From: Cryobacterium sp. Y82
GTDB taxonomy: Bacteria; Actinomycetota; Actinomycetes; Actinomycetales; Microbacteriaceae
Assembly: GCF_002929495.1 (NCBI RefSeq)
Contig: NZ_PJJJ01000036.1
Span: 192,504 to 256,503 of the forward strand
Length of the DNA stretch: 64,000 nt
Reading direction: 5' to 3'
In this document: in pieces, positions 6,363 through 14,400 of the stretch
Layout of the letters: each line of letters begins with the position of its first letter
Position numbering within the stretch: the stretch's first letter is position 1
Program-made: the position numbers and the translations under genes
Notes under the pieces: model-generated
Told to the model about the DNA's origin: nothing
Databases searched by the model: none
The model's input: the letters and a program-made list of their open reading frames with translations, nothing else

Positions 6363-8612
6363 GTGTTCCAATCGGCTCGTAGCGCAGTCCGGAGCACTTC
6401 CGTGCGCCCGCGACACTCCCGCAGCGTCGAGACTCTCGCCGCCCTCGTTCTCGGGTGCGCCCTGGTTCTGACGACACCCGTACTCGCAACGGCGCAGGCC
6501 GACGAGACCGCTACGCCGGCCACGGTGCAGCAGGCGACGCCCGACGTGACCCCCTCGACGACCGAGCAACCGAACCCGAACGCGACGACCGACTCCGCGC
6601 AGAGCCCTCGGATCGAGAGCCCGGGCAACGGGCAATTCATCAGCAGCAACCGCACCACTGTTTCAGGGTCGAAAGCCGCCGACCAGGAGATTCAGTTGTT
6701 GTCGCCACGCGGCGGAGACCCGCTCTGCATCGTCGACGACTTATCGACCTCCTGGAGCTGCCGCAACGTCTACCTGCAGAACGGCCCTAACATCACCCTG
6801 CGCGTAGTGGTAACCGGTTTTCCCAGTCTGAGTGACGACATTGCCGTCGCCGTGCTCGGTGCCCCGACGGTGCTCGGCGGCCTGACCGGTGCGGATTCCA
6901 ACGGCTGGGTGCGCGGAACCGGACACCCCCAGGCCACGGTGACGGCATCCCTGCCCAACGGAGACACCTGCAACAGCACCGCAGATGGTTCCGGCGCTTG
7001 GGCCTGCCTGTTCTCCGGCCTCGGCAATGGCAGCCAGGACGTCACGGCGAGCCAGAGTTCGACGTTCAGCAGCCCGTCATCGTCGAACGCGAGCGCGCCG
7101 AAGAAAATCCTGTTCGATGTCACCGCACCGGACGCCCCGGTCGTCACGGCTCCCAGCGCCGGCACGCAGGTTTCGGTCGCCGGTACCCAGTACACCGGAA
7201 CCGGAGAAACCGGCGCCACCGTCACGGTGTTCGCCGGCGCGTACTCGGTCTGTTCGACCCCAGTGACCGGCGGAACGTGGACCTGCTCGGCCGGAGGCGT
7301 GGCCGCCGGGTCGTACTCGGTCAGCGCCGTGCAGAAAGATGACGCTGGCAACGTCGGTCCGGGTAGCACTCCCCTGTCGGTCAGCTACGTCGCCGAGACG
7401 ACAGCGTCCCCGACGCCGTCTGAGTCCGCCTCGGCAACACCACCGGTCACGCCAACCCCGAGCCCGGTGGCCTCACCGCCACCGGACGGTTCGGTTGCCG
7501 TGCCCGGCGTTCCTACGGAGCCTTCGCAGCCGTCGCCCAGCCCGGCACCGGATACCAACGCGCCCGGCCCAGAGGTTGCCGAGCCGGAACACCAGGGGGA
7601 AGCGGCATCCGCTTTCCCCGGCCGGTGGAATGACCCGACCCGGTTTGCCGCGGCCATCGGTCCCACCGGCAGCGACTCTCCGTTTTCCTGGTTGCAGGCC
7701 GGACTGCTAGCCCTCGGCGCGCTGCTTTTGATCGCGGTGCCCCTACGAATGCTCGCGGGCGCCATCTCCCGCTCCCGCGGCGGTCGGGCGCTGCCGTCAC
7801 TAGCGGGACGAAACCGAGTGCGTGAAGAATTCGAGGTCGCCCCGACGATAAACCTCAACCGATGGCTGCGCGGCGGTGCGGCTCTGCTGGCCGCCGCGAC
7901 CTTTGTCATGCTGTCAGGCCCCGTCGTCGACCAGCCCGCCTACCTGCGTCTGCTCATCGCCGTGATCATCGGGCTGGTTCTGGTCAACGCTGTGGCCATC
8001 CTGGTTCCGCTGTGGTGGAGTTCGCGAGTGATGCGCCAGCACGGAACAGTCACTTTTTTGCCGCGTTATCTACTGATCATCGCGGCCGCCGCGATCGCCT
8101 CCCGGGTGTTCGACGTGCATCCCGCGCTGCTGTTCGGACTCCTCGGCAGCATCACCCTCTCGGCCACAACGGATGCTTCGGGCCAGGCCGGCGCGCAGCC
8201 TACAGGCCCGCAGCGCGGCCAACTCGCCGCGGTACGGGTGGGCGCGCTCACAGCCTTCGCCGTTCTCGCCTGGTTTTTCGGGTCGCTGCTACCCGGCGCC
8301 AGTGATTTCGTCACGTCGCTCACTGCGGAGACCATCAACACGATCGTGCTCGCTGCCATCGGCTCTGCAGTGCTAATTCTGGTGCCCATCGGCCACACGA
8401 GCGGTCGCCGTATCCTGGCCTGGTCGCCTCCGCTGTGGACGGGTCTGACCGTTGTCACCTACGGCATTCTGTTCGCGGCGCTCGCCCCCGTGTTTGAACA
8501 GCTGGAGAACGACGGCACCGGAATGGCACTCTGGATTGCTGCCTCCACCTTTGCGGCGCTGTGCGCGAGCGCGTGGGTCTGGCAGCGCTTCGTCGGCCCG
8601 ACACAACGCTAG
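6363..8612 (+). CDS. Secreted Ig-like/Pro-rich protein with C-terminal multi-TM domain
   Basis: 749 aa, starting at a GTG after GGGGGTGAG. Residues ~25-46 form a signal peptide ending ATAQA. Residues ~70-340 contain two or three bacterial Ig-like modules (SPGNGQFISSNRTTVSGS, VRGTGHPQATVTAS, YTGTGETGATVTVFAG), each with a paired Cys near its end. Residues ~345-410 are Pro/Ser/Thr-rich. From ~435 on there are about nine membrane helices. Ig-like modules on a membrane-embedded C-terminus suggest a cell-surface display or adhesion role; I do not recognise a named family. It ends 26 bases before the Ppx/GppA gene starts and is divergent from the GH1 gene. Confidence 0.75.
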   Translation: MFQSARSAVRSTSVRPRHSRSVETLAALVLGCALVLTTPVLATAQADETATPATVQQATPDVTPSTTEQPNPNATTDSAQSPRIESPGNGQFISSNRTTVSGSKAADQEIQLLSPRGGDPLCIVDDLSTSWSCRNVYLQNGPNITLRVVVTGFPSLSDDIAVAVLGAPTVLGGLTGADSNGWVRGTGHPQATVTASLPNGDTCNSTADGSGAWACLFSGLGNGSQDVTASQSSTFSSPSSSNASAPKKILFDVTAPDAPVVTAPSAGTQVSVAGTQYTGTGETGATVTVFAGAYSVCSTPVTGGTWTCSAGGVAAGSYSVSAVQKDDAGNVGPGSTPLSVSYVAETTASPTPSESASATPPVTPTPSPVASPPPDGSVAVPGVPTEPSQPSPSPAPDTNAPGPEVAEPEHQGEAASAFPGRWNDPTRFAAAIGPTGSDSPFSWLQAGLLALGALLLIAVPLRMLAGAISRSRGGRALPSLAGRNRVREEFEVAPTINLNRWLRGGAALLAAATFVMLSGPVVDQPAYLRLLIAVIIGLVLVNAVAILVPLWWSSRVMRQHGTVTFLPRYLLIIAAAAIASRVFDVHPALLFGLLGSITLSATTDASGQAGAQPTGPQRGQLAAVRVGALTAFAVLAWFFGSLLPGASDFVTSLTAETINTIVLAAIGSAVLILVPIGHTSGRRILAWSPPLWTGLTVVTYGILFAALAPVFEQLENDGTGMALWIAASTFAALCASAWVWQRFVGPTQR

Positions 8613-8626
8613 CCCGCGGCAAGCGG

Positions 8627-8632
8627 TATCGT
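8627..8632 (+). promoter_or_regulatory. Predicted -10 element for leaderless ppx/gppA mRNA
   Basis: TATCGT is followed by ACACAT and then the GTG at 8639. Six-base spacing places the transcription start on the start codon. There is no Shine-Dalgarno and no clear -35. Confidence 0.45.
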
Positions 8633-8638
8633 ACACAT

Positions 8639-9565
8639 GTGCGCCTTGGAGTTCTCGATGTCGGTTCAAATACCGTCCACCTGTTAGTTGTCGACGCGCA
8701 CGCAGGTGCCCCGCCCGTGCCGATGGCCGCCGACAAGAGCGTCCTGCGTCTCATGCGCTACATCACTCCCGAGGGCGCCATCAACGATGAGGGTGTCGCA
8801 GCGGTTCTGAAATCCGTGCAGCACGCAGCGGATGTTGCCCAGCAACACAACATCGACGAACTGTTGCCGTTCGCGACCTCGGCCCTGCGTGAGGCGACCA
8901 ACGGTCCAGAGCTGCTCGACCGGGTAGAACGAGAAACCGGTGTGTCCCTCCAGGTATTGTCGGGCGAGGACGAGGCCCGGCTAACCTTTCTCGCCGTGCG
9001 ACGCTGGTACGGCTGGTCGGCCGGCAATATTCTTCTCTTCGACATTGGCGGCGGGTCGCTGGAGATCGCCGCCGGCGGCGATGAGTTTCCCGAGGTCGCA
9101 CTGTCTCTTCCACTCGGCGCTGGGCGCAGTACCGTCGGATTTCTGCACCACGATCCCCCGCTCCCGGAAGAGGTGTCTGCGTTGCGCAAGCACGCGGCAT
9201 CCGTTTTGCACGATGCCGTCGGAGCGTTCGCACAGCTGCCAGCACCGCACCACATTGTCGGGTCGTCAAAAGCGATTCGTTCGCTGGCCCGCTTGGCCGG
9301 CACGACCTCGGACGGCGTCGGAGCCTCCGATCGGCTGCGCCTCGGCCGTACCGAACTCGATGACTGGGTGCCGCGGCTGGCCCGGATCCCAGCCGAAGCC
9401 CGCCCGGCGCTGCCCGGCATCACCGCCGATCGCACGTTTCAGATCGTGGCCGGCGGCATTGTGCTCGGCGCAGCGATGGCTGCGTTCGGGGCCGCGGAAC
9501 TCGAGGTGTCGCCGTGGGCACTGCGCGAGGGAGTTATTCTGCGCTACCTTGACCGTCTGCGCTGA
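8639..9565 (+). CDS. Ppx/GppA family phosphatase (exopolyphosphatase-like)
   Basis: 308 aa. It begins RLGVLDVGSNTVHLLVVD, the first phosphate loop of the ASKHA fold, and has LLFDIGGGSLEIA (second phosphate loop) near residue 140 and FATSALREATNG. The GTG at 8639 is chosen because the protein then starts directly with the fold; a longer frame extends back into the preceding gene. Family members hydrolyse polyphosphate or pppGpp; short actinobacterial forms like this one often have limited activity. It probably has its own leaderless promoter. Confidence 0.9.
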   Translation: MRLGVLDVGSNTVHLLVVDAHAGAPPVPMAADKSVLRLMRYITPEGAINDEGVAAVLKSVQHAADVAQQHNIDELLPFATSALREATNGPELLDRVERETGVSLQVLSGEDEARLTFLAVRRWYGWSAGNILLFDIGGGSLEIAAGGDEFPEVALSLPLGAGRSTVGFLHHDPPLPEEVSALRKHAASVLHDAVGAFAQLPAPHHIVGSSKAIRSLARLAGTTSDGVGASDRLRLGRTELDDWVPRLARIPAEARPALPGITADRTFQIVAGGIVLGAAMAAFGAAELEVSPWALREGVILRYLDRLR

Positions 9566-9602
9566 TCCGTACTAGCATTCCACCGATCTTGGGAGAACTC
9601 TG

Positions 9603-10154
9603 ATGCGAAAACTAACCGCCGGCCTGTTCATGTCTCTCGATGGCGTGGTCGAGTCGCCAAACCTCTGGCAGTTCGACAGCTTTGACGAGGAGCTGGGTGG
9701 TGAAATGACCGCCATGATGAGCCGCGTCGACACGGTTCTGCTTGGGCGAGTCGGCTATGAGCAGTGGGCCAGCTACTGGCCCAGCCCCGAGAACGACGAC
9801 CCGTTCGGAGCATTCATCAATCCGGTGCAGAAATTCGTCGCCTCGCGCACGTTGACTGGTGACCTGGCCTGGCAGAATTCAACGCTCATCACAGGCGACC
9901 TCAAGGAATTCGTGACGGACCTGAAGAACACAGAGGGCGGCGAGATTTCCCTGGTCGGCGGTATCTCGCTGGTGCGGCAGCTTTTGTTTGCCGGGCTGCT
10001 CGACTCGCTCCTCCTCATGACACACCCCGTAGTCGCGGGCGAGGGACGTCATTTGTTCGAGCCGACCGACCCGGTGACTCGGCTGACGCTGCAGTCATCG
10101 TCAAAGACGAGCAAGGGCAACGCGCTGCTCACCTACGGCCTCCGCACGCACTGA
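9603..10154 (+). CDS. Dihydrofolate reductase family protein (RibD C-terminal domain)
   Basis: 183 aa. The single domain is typical of the RibD_C/DHFR-like superfamily: MRKLTAGLFMSLDGVVESP, DTVLLGRVGYEQWASYWP, a NADPH-binding segment ISLVGGISLVRQLL, and LLMTHPVVAGEGRHLFE. GGGAGA lies a few bases before the start. It is probably an NADPH-dependent reductase of unknown substrate; the deaminase half of RibD is absent and there are no riboflavin genes nearby. It lies 37 bases after the Ppx/GppA gene. Confidence 0.88.
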   Translation: MRKLTAGLFMSLDGVVESPNLWQFDSFDEELGGEMTAMMSRVDTVLLGRVGYEQWASYWPSPENDDPFGAFINPVQKFVASRTLTGDLAWQNSTLITGDLKEFVTDLKNTEGGEISLVGGISLVRQLLFAGLLDSLLLMTHPVVAGEGRHLFEPTDPVTRLTLQSSSKTSKGNALLTYGLRTH

Positions 10155-10247
10155 TAAGGCGCGTTCCAGCGGTGACAGAAGGGCCGGCGCCCTGACCGAC
10201 TACCCCACGCCAATAATCGACCGCTGCTTGCTCTTGTAGCCGCAGGG

Positions 10248-10589
10248 CTACTTCAGCGGATCGTTTCCCCAGTTCATTAACGAGTAACGCCATCGTGAGT
10301 GCTCGACATCGGATTCTGGTCCCTGGGCACCATGCCGCTTCACGTAGCCGACCACCTTATGCATGTGTTCGATATCGGACGCGGTCAGATCGGCTTTCTT
10401 GGTTCCAAGAATCGTCACGATCCTGCGGCCGGACCGATGCCCGATGGATTCTCCGCTGCCATCATCTTTCTGCCCGACCTCCCGAGATTCGTCGGTGTCG
10501 AGCCACGACGTGATCTCACTGGCGGTCATCGTGACCGCCTTTTTCCAGTCATCCCAGACCGCATCGACATCGTTCGCTTTATCTGCCAT
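10248..10589 (-). CDS. DUF3140 domain-containing protein
   Basis: 113 aa, soluble and charged. It matches the small actinobacterial DUF3140 family: VWDDWKKAVTMTASEITSWL, then SGRRIVTILGTKKADLT and HMHKVVGYVKRHGAQGP, with a C-terminal WRYSLMNWGNDPLK. Function unknown; DNA-binding or stress roles are only guesses. GATGAT ends six bases before the start, so the message may be leaderless. It is convergent with the DHFR-like gene. Confidence 0.85.
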   Translation of the reverse strand: MADKANDVDAVWDDWKKAVTMTASEITSWLDTDESREVGQKDDGSGESIGHRSGRRIVTILGTKKADLTASDIEHMHKVVGYVKRHGAQGPESDVEHSRWRYSLMNWGNDPLK

Positions 10590-10837
10590 GAGTCAATCAT
10601 CGCGGTGATGGTGCACGGCAACAAGGGGCCGTTCAGGCTCGACACTGCACCGTAAACCCACCCCCTACCGCCTGCACGATACAAACCTGCTCAGCCTAGA
10701 CTTCGTAACCCAACACGAACGGGTGGGTTGCGGACTCCGCGATCGAACCGTGGTTCATGCGCGGCACCGATAAGCGCCCGGACAACGCGCAAAGAGGCGG
10801 CATCATTAGGCGGTCAGGAGCGACCTGATCTGCACCG

Positions 10838-11122
10838 TTGTTCCGATCAAATGTATGCCGCTGGGTACATCGACCGACCGCTGGCCTGATCGGCCCACGG
10901 TACTATCTCACCTGGGTTCGACTCCTCAGGATCCTTCTCACGACTCTTCCGCTAATCACCTTCAGCGGTGCCGCCCTTATCCAATCTCTCTCGAATGGTC
11001 CCATCGGCGAGATCATCGCCACAGAGTACGGCATGAGCACGGACATGCTGCGAGTCCTGGCACTGATCGCTGGTTTTGCGATTGTCGGATTCGCAAGCTG
11101 GAGCATCGCTGTGGGTTGGCGC
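10838..11122 (+). pseudogene. Membrane-protein fragment, 3' end lost
   Basis: The plus strand encodes two hydrophobic helices with a short loop (ILLTTLPLITFSGAALI and VLALIAGFAIVGFASWSIAV), then changes at about 11122 to sequence that is merely antisense to an acetyltransferase remnant. No credible start with a ribosome binding site is visible; a TTG at 10838 opens the frame. I cannot name the family. It probably represents the 5' part of a small membrane protein cut by a rearrangement. Confidence 0.35.
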
Positions 11123-11126
11123 AGGG

Positions 11127-11339
11127 CCTCCGCAACCATCCGAACCCCAGCGTCTCCGCGACGCGCACCGAGGCGTCGTTGGCGGCCTGCGTGCCGAGCA
11201 CCACTGGCTCGCCGGGCGCGCGCCCACGAACCACCGAAGTGCCGCTGCGCATGCCTCGGTGGCATACCCGTAGCCCCACCTGCGGCAGGAACATATAGCG
11301 GGGCTCGGCCTTCCCGCCATCCGGGCGAATGTGACGGAA
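11127..11339 (-). pseudogene. RimJ/RimL-type GNAT acetyltransferase remnant with two frameshifts
   Basis: Three minus-strand frames read successively give a continuous GNAT sequence: FRHIRPDGGKAEPRYMFLPQ, then WGYGYATEACAAALRWFVGAR, then PGEPVVLGTQAANDASVRV followed by AETLGF. GYGYATEA is acetyl-CoA motif A and NDASVRVAETLGF the following helix. Two frame changes (about 11277 and 11213) and loss of both ends make it a dead remnant. It directly abuts the membrane-protein fragment at 11122. Confidence 0.75.
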
Positions 11340-11460
11340 CGGTCAGCGGGCTGCCGAGTCGTGGTGCTTTATGGCGCGGCGCGAGCAGGTGGCCCCTATG
11401 CTTGCGTCAGAACAGGACAAGTCACTCCACGGGGGCGGGCTTTGCATTGGGGGACGTGCC

Positions 11461-12504
11461 ATGGCTGCCAGTAGACGCTCTGGTCTCCGCGATCTGGTTC
11501 TCGTCGCACTGGTTTTTGGCCTGACTGTTTCTGTGACGGGCTGTGGACCAGCCGCACTGGGCAAACCTCCGCCCTCGGGAAATCCCGCGGTTCGCGCGTA
11601 CGTGGCATCTGCCCTCGACTTCATGGATGAAAACGGCCTCTACGCCACTGGCAGAAAGTGGAAGGAAGCTCGAGCTCTCGCACTGGCGAGCGCGTCCTCT
11701 GCGGAGACCATCGCGGAGATCCACAGTTCACTGATGTGGGCAGTGTGGGCCGCCGGAGGAAAAGTGCATAGTCGCTTCGTCCTGCCCGCCGGCCAGCTGG
11801 CCTCGTTCCAGTTGCCGACAACGGGGAAAAATCGGCCGGTCGTCAGCTTTGCCACGGGCAGTATCGCTGCCATCGATGTTCCCGAGTTCAGTAGCAGCGA
11901 CACGAGAGAAGACCAGGCCTATATCGACGCTGGTGCGCAGGGCATTTCAGACGCAGAAACGCGGGCACAGTGCGGGTGGATCGTGGACCTTCGCGGCAAT
12001 GGGGGCGGCAATTCCTTCCCTATGCTCGGGGCGGTGACGCCCTTGCTCTCTCAAGGCGCCGTGTTGTCGTTCATACGCGGGGATGGGACGCCGGAAGTTG
12101 TGCGCATTGACGGCTCCGACGTAACATACGAAACCGACGGATCAACCGAAACTCTTGTCACGTCACCCGTGGCCGGCTCATCGCAAGCCGGTCGGAACAT
12201 CGCCGTCCTGCAGGGTCCAACCTCCAGCGCAGGCGAGTCGACACTCCTGGCGTTCCGGGGCCAACCGGGCGTGCGCACTTTCGGAGAAACGACGACCGCG
12301 GGTTTCGCGACCGGGAACACGGTAAAGACGATGTCCGACGGCGCGGTTATCGTGCTGACGGGAACCCGCATGGCGGACCGCACCGGGCTCACCTACCCAC
12401 ACGGTATCGAACCCGATCAGCAAACCGGCCCCGCAACTGTTGGCGAGGATCCGACCTGGGCCGGCGCGATCGACTGGCTGAACGCGAACTGCGCCCATCC
12501 GTAG
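11461..12504 (+). CDS. S41 family peptidase, putative lipoprotein
   Basis: 347 aa from the ATG at 11461 (GGGGGA upstream). The signal peptide ends in a lipobox, SVTGC, near residue 27, so the protein is probably anchored outside the membrane. GWIVDLRGNGGGN and QGPTSSAGESTLLAFRG form the C-terminal processing peptidase core; the Ser in TSSAGES is the expected nucleophile. There is no PDZ domain, so it belongs to the short PDZ-less S41 type. It is flanked by remnants upstream and a tRNA downstream. Confidence 0.88.
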   Translation: MAASRRSGLRDLVLVALVFGLTVSVTGCGPAALGKPPPSGNPAVRAYVASALDFMDENGLYATGRKWKEARALALASASSAETIAEIHSSLMWAVWAAGGKVHSRFVLPAGQLASFQLPTTGKNRPVVSFATGSIAAIDVPEFSSSDTREDQAYIDAGAQGISDAETRAQCGWIVDLRGNGGGNSFPMLGAVTPLLSQGAVLSFIRGDGTPEVVRIDGSDVTYETDGSTETLVTSPVAGSSQAGRNIAVLQGPTSSAGESTLLAFRGQPGVRTFGETTTAGFATGNTVKTMSDGAVIVLTGTRMADRTGLTYPHGIEPDQQTGPATVGEDPTWAGAIDWLNANCAHP

Positions 12505-12742
12505 GGCGGACGCGCACCGGACCACCAGCGCTGGAAAGCCGAATTCTGCGGTACCGCGCGGCGCCTCCGAGATAGTGCCCGGTGAAGTGGGGACAACCGG
12601 GGCAGGAAAGCGCCGTCCATGCACGCCACCCACAGTTGCGCCTCGCCGCAGGCTCAGCAGCACGGGCATAATATGGGCAAACGAGGCACCTGACGGACCT
12701 GCCACAAAGTTAGAACAGTGATCAGCGCCGACATATGCGTGG

Positions 12743-12816
12743 TGCCCCCACTGGGACTTGAACCCAGACTGTGACGATTTTAAGTCGTCTGCCTCTGCCA
12801 ATTGGGCTATGGGGGC
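12743..12816 (-). tRNA. tRNA-Leu (anticodon UAA) with a short variable arm
   Basis: A 74-nt cloverleaf on the minus strand: acceptor GCCCCCA/TGGGGGC, 3-bp D stem GCC/GGC, anticodon stem GACGA/TCGTC with loop CTTAAAA (anticodon 12780-12782), variable region ACAGT, T arm CTGGG-TTCAAGT-CCCAG and discriminator A. CC but no A follows (GGT on the plus strand), so CCA is finished by an enzyme. tRNA-Leu normally has a long class II variable arm; this one has only five nucleotides. Confidence 0.9.
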
Positions 12817-12890
12817 GTGCCCGATGACGGGCGGTTACAGCCTAGATGCTGCCGGGCGATGATCGCGCCCGGCAGCACCTAGCGAGAAAC

Positions 12891-14375
12891 TTACTTCGAA
12901 GCGGATGCCTTAGCGGCAGCCTTCTGCGCGACGGGTGTCTGGTTCGCGCCAGCGGCGGCATCCGCTGCAGCAGCCTTAACCGTGGGCTTGCGCGGCGCAC
13001 GGGGCGCTCGCGGAGCCGTCGGCGCCTTGGCGGCGGGTGCTTCGACCGGTGCCGGCGCCTTGGGACGCGAAGCGAACTCTTCGAACACTGCGCGCGGGTT
13101 CTCGGTGGCGCTCAGCGAGACGATATCGCGACCGAGGACCACGTTGTTGACCCAGCCCCAGACGACGCGCAGCTTGCGCTCCCAGCTCGGCATGGCCAGT
13201 CCGTGGTAGCCGCGATGGGCGAACCACGCCGGCATGCCGGTGATGGCAAGGTTGCCACTCTGGAACACGCCGACACCGACGCCGAGACCGGCGACGGCCC
13301 CGAGGTTCTTGTGCAAATACTGCACGGGCTCTTCGCCGCGAAGCACTGCAACGAGGTTCTTAGCGAGCAGCTTGCCCTGGCGCACAGCATGCTGGGCGTT
13401 GGGTACGCAGTTACCGCCCACACCGCCACCACTCAGGTCAGGAACGCAGCTCACGTCGCCGGCGCCCCAGGCGTCAGCGATGATGTCATCTTCGGTTCCG
13501 ACCCGCAGGTCAGCGCGAACCCGCAGGCGACCGCGCTCCTCGATGGGCAGGTCGGTGTGACGCACGATCGTGGGGTTGGCCATGACGCCGGCGGTCCAGA
13601 CAATGAGGTCAGTCTCGAAAGTCTCTCCGGTGGAGAGTTCAATCTTGCCGTCGACCGCGCTGGTCAGCTGGGTGTCGAGGTGAATCTGGGCACCACGGCT
13701 GGCCAGATTGTCGATAACCCACAGGCTCGTCTTGAGCGAAACTTCGGGCATGATGCGGCCCATGGCTTCGATGAGGTGAAAGTTGGTCTCTTCGAAGCTG
13801 ATCTCCGGGTAGAGCGTGAGCAACGAGGTGGCGAAGGAACGCAACTCGGCAAATACCTCGATGCCAGCGAAACCGCCACCGACCACGATGAAAGTCAAAA
13901 GGCGTTCGCGCTCGGGTCCGGCCGGCAGCGCGGCAGCGCGGTCGAAGTTGGTCAGCACACGGTCGCGAATGGCCACGGCCTCTTCGATGGTCTTGAGGCC
14001 GATGGCCTGGTCGGCGACGCCCGGAATGGGGAAGGTGCGCGACACCGCACCTGCGGTAACCACGATGATGTCGTACGCGAACTCGTACGGCTCGCCGATC
14101 GTCGGCGTGATCGTGGCGGTTTTCTCCGCGTGATTGATGTACGAGACCTTGGCAGAGACGACGTTGGTTTTCTTGAGGTGACGACGGTGCGACACGACCG
14201 CGTGACGGGGCTCAATGGATCCGGCAGCGACCTCCGGAAGGAAGGGCTGGTACGTCATGTACGGCAGCGGGTCAACAATGGTGACCTCGGCTTCGCCGGA
14301 TCGCAGCCACTTCTCGAGCTTCCACGCCGTGTAAAAACCGGCGTATCCGCCACCAACAATGAGAATTTTGGGCAC
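12891..14375 (-). CDS. ndh: Type II NADH dehydrogenase (NAD(P)/FAD-dependent oxidoreductase)
   Basis: 494 aa from a GTG at 14375 behind AGGAGG. The FAD site is PKILIVGGGYAG at the N-terminus; the NADH site is FIVVGGGFAGIE near residue 165; DAWGAGDVSC binds the flavin. The C-terminal PAWFAHRGYHGLAMPSW is typical of NDH-2, which passes electrons from NADH to menaquinone without pumping protons at the inner membrane face. The last ~70 residues are an Ala/Pro/Lys-rich, histone-like tail beyond the enzyme fold. It follows the S8 protease gene by 25 bases on the same strand. Confidence 0.93.
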   Translation of the reverse strand: MPKILIVGGGYAGFYTAWKLEKWLRSGEAEVTIVDPLPYMTYQPFLPEVAAGSIEPRHAVVSHRRHLKKTNVVSAKVSYINHAEKTATITPTIGEPYEFAYDIIVVTAGAVSRTFPIPGVADQAIGLKTIEEAVAIRDRVLTNFDRAAALPAGPERERLLTFIVVGGGFAGIEVFAELRSFATSLLTLYPEISFEETNFHLIEAMGRIMPEVSLKTSLWVIDNLASRGAQIHLDTQLTSAVDGKIELSTGETFETDLIVWTAGVMANPTIVRHTDLPIEERGRLRVRADLRVGTEDDIIADAWGAGDVSCVPDLSGGGVGGNCVPNAQHAVRQGKLLAKNLVAVLRGEEPVQYLHKNLGAVAGLGVGVGVFQSGNLAITGMPAWFAHRGYHGLAMPSWERKLRVVWGWVNNVVLGRDIVSLSATENPRAVFEEFASRPKAPAPVEAPAAKAPTAPRAPRAPRKPTVKAAAADAAAGANQTPVAQKAAAKASASK

Positions 14376-14400
14376 GATGAGAAGGCCTCCTACAGGATTA

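Noticed and set aside
6188-6658. N-terminal extension of the GH1 protein
   Set aside because: It would overlap the start of the divergent Ig-like gene and lacks any family similarity; the ATG at 6187 fits GH1 length.
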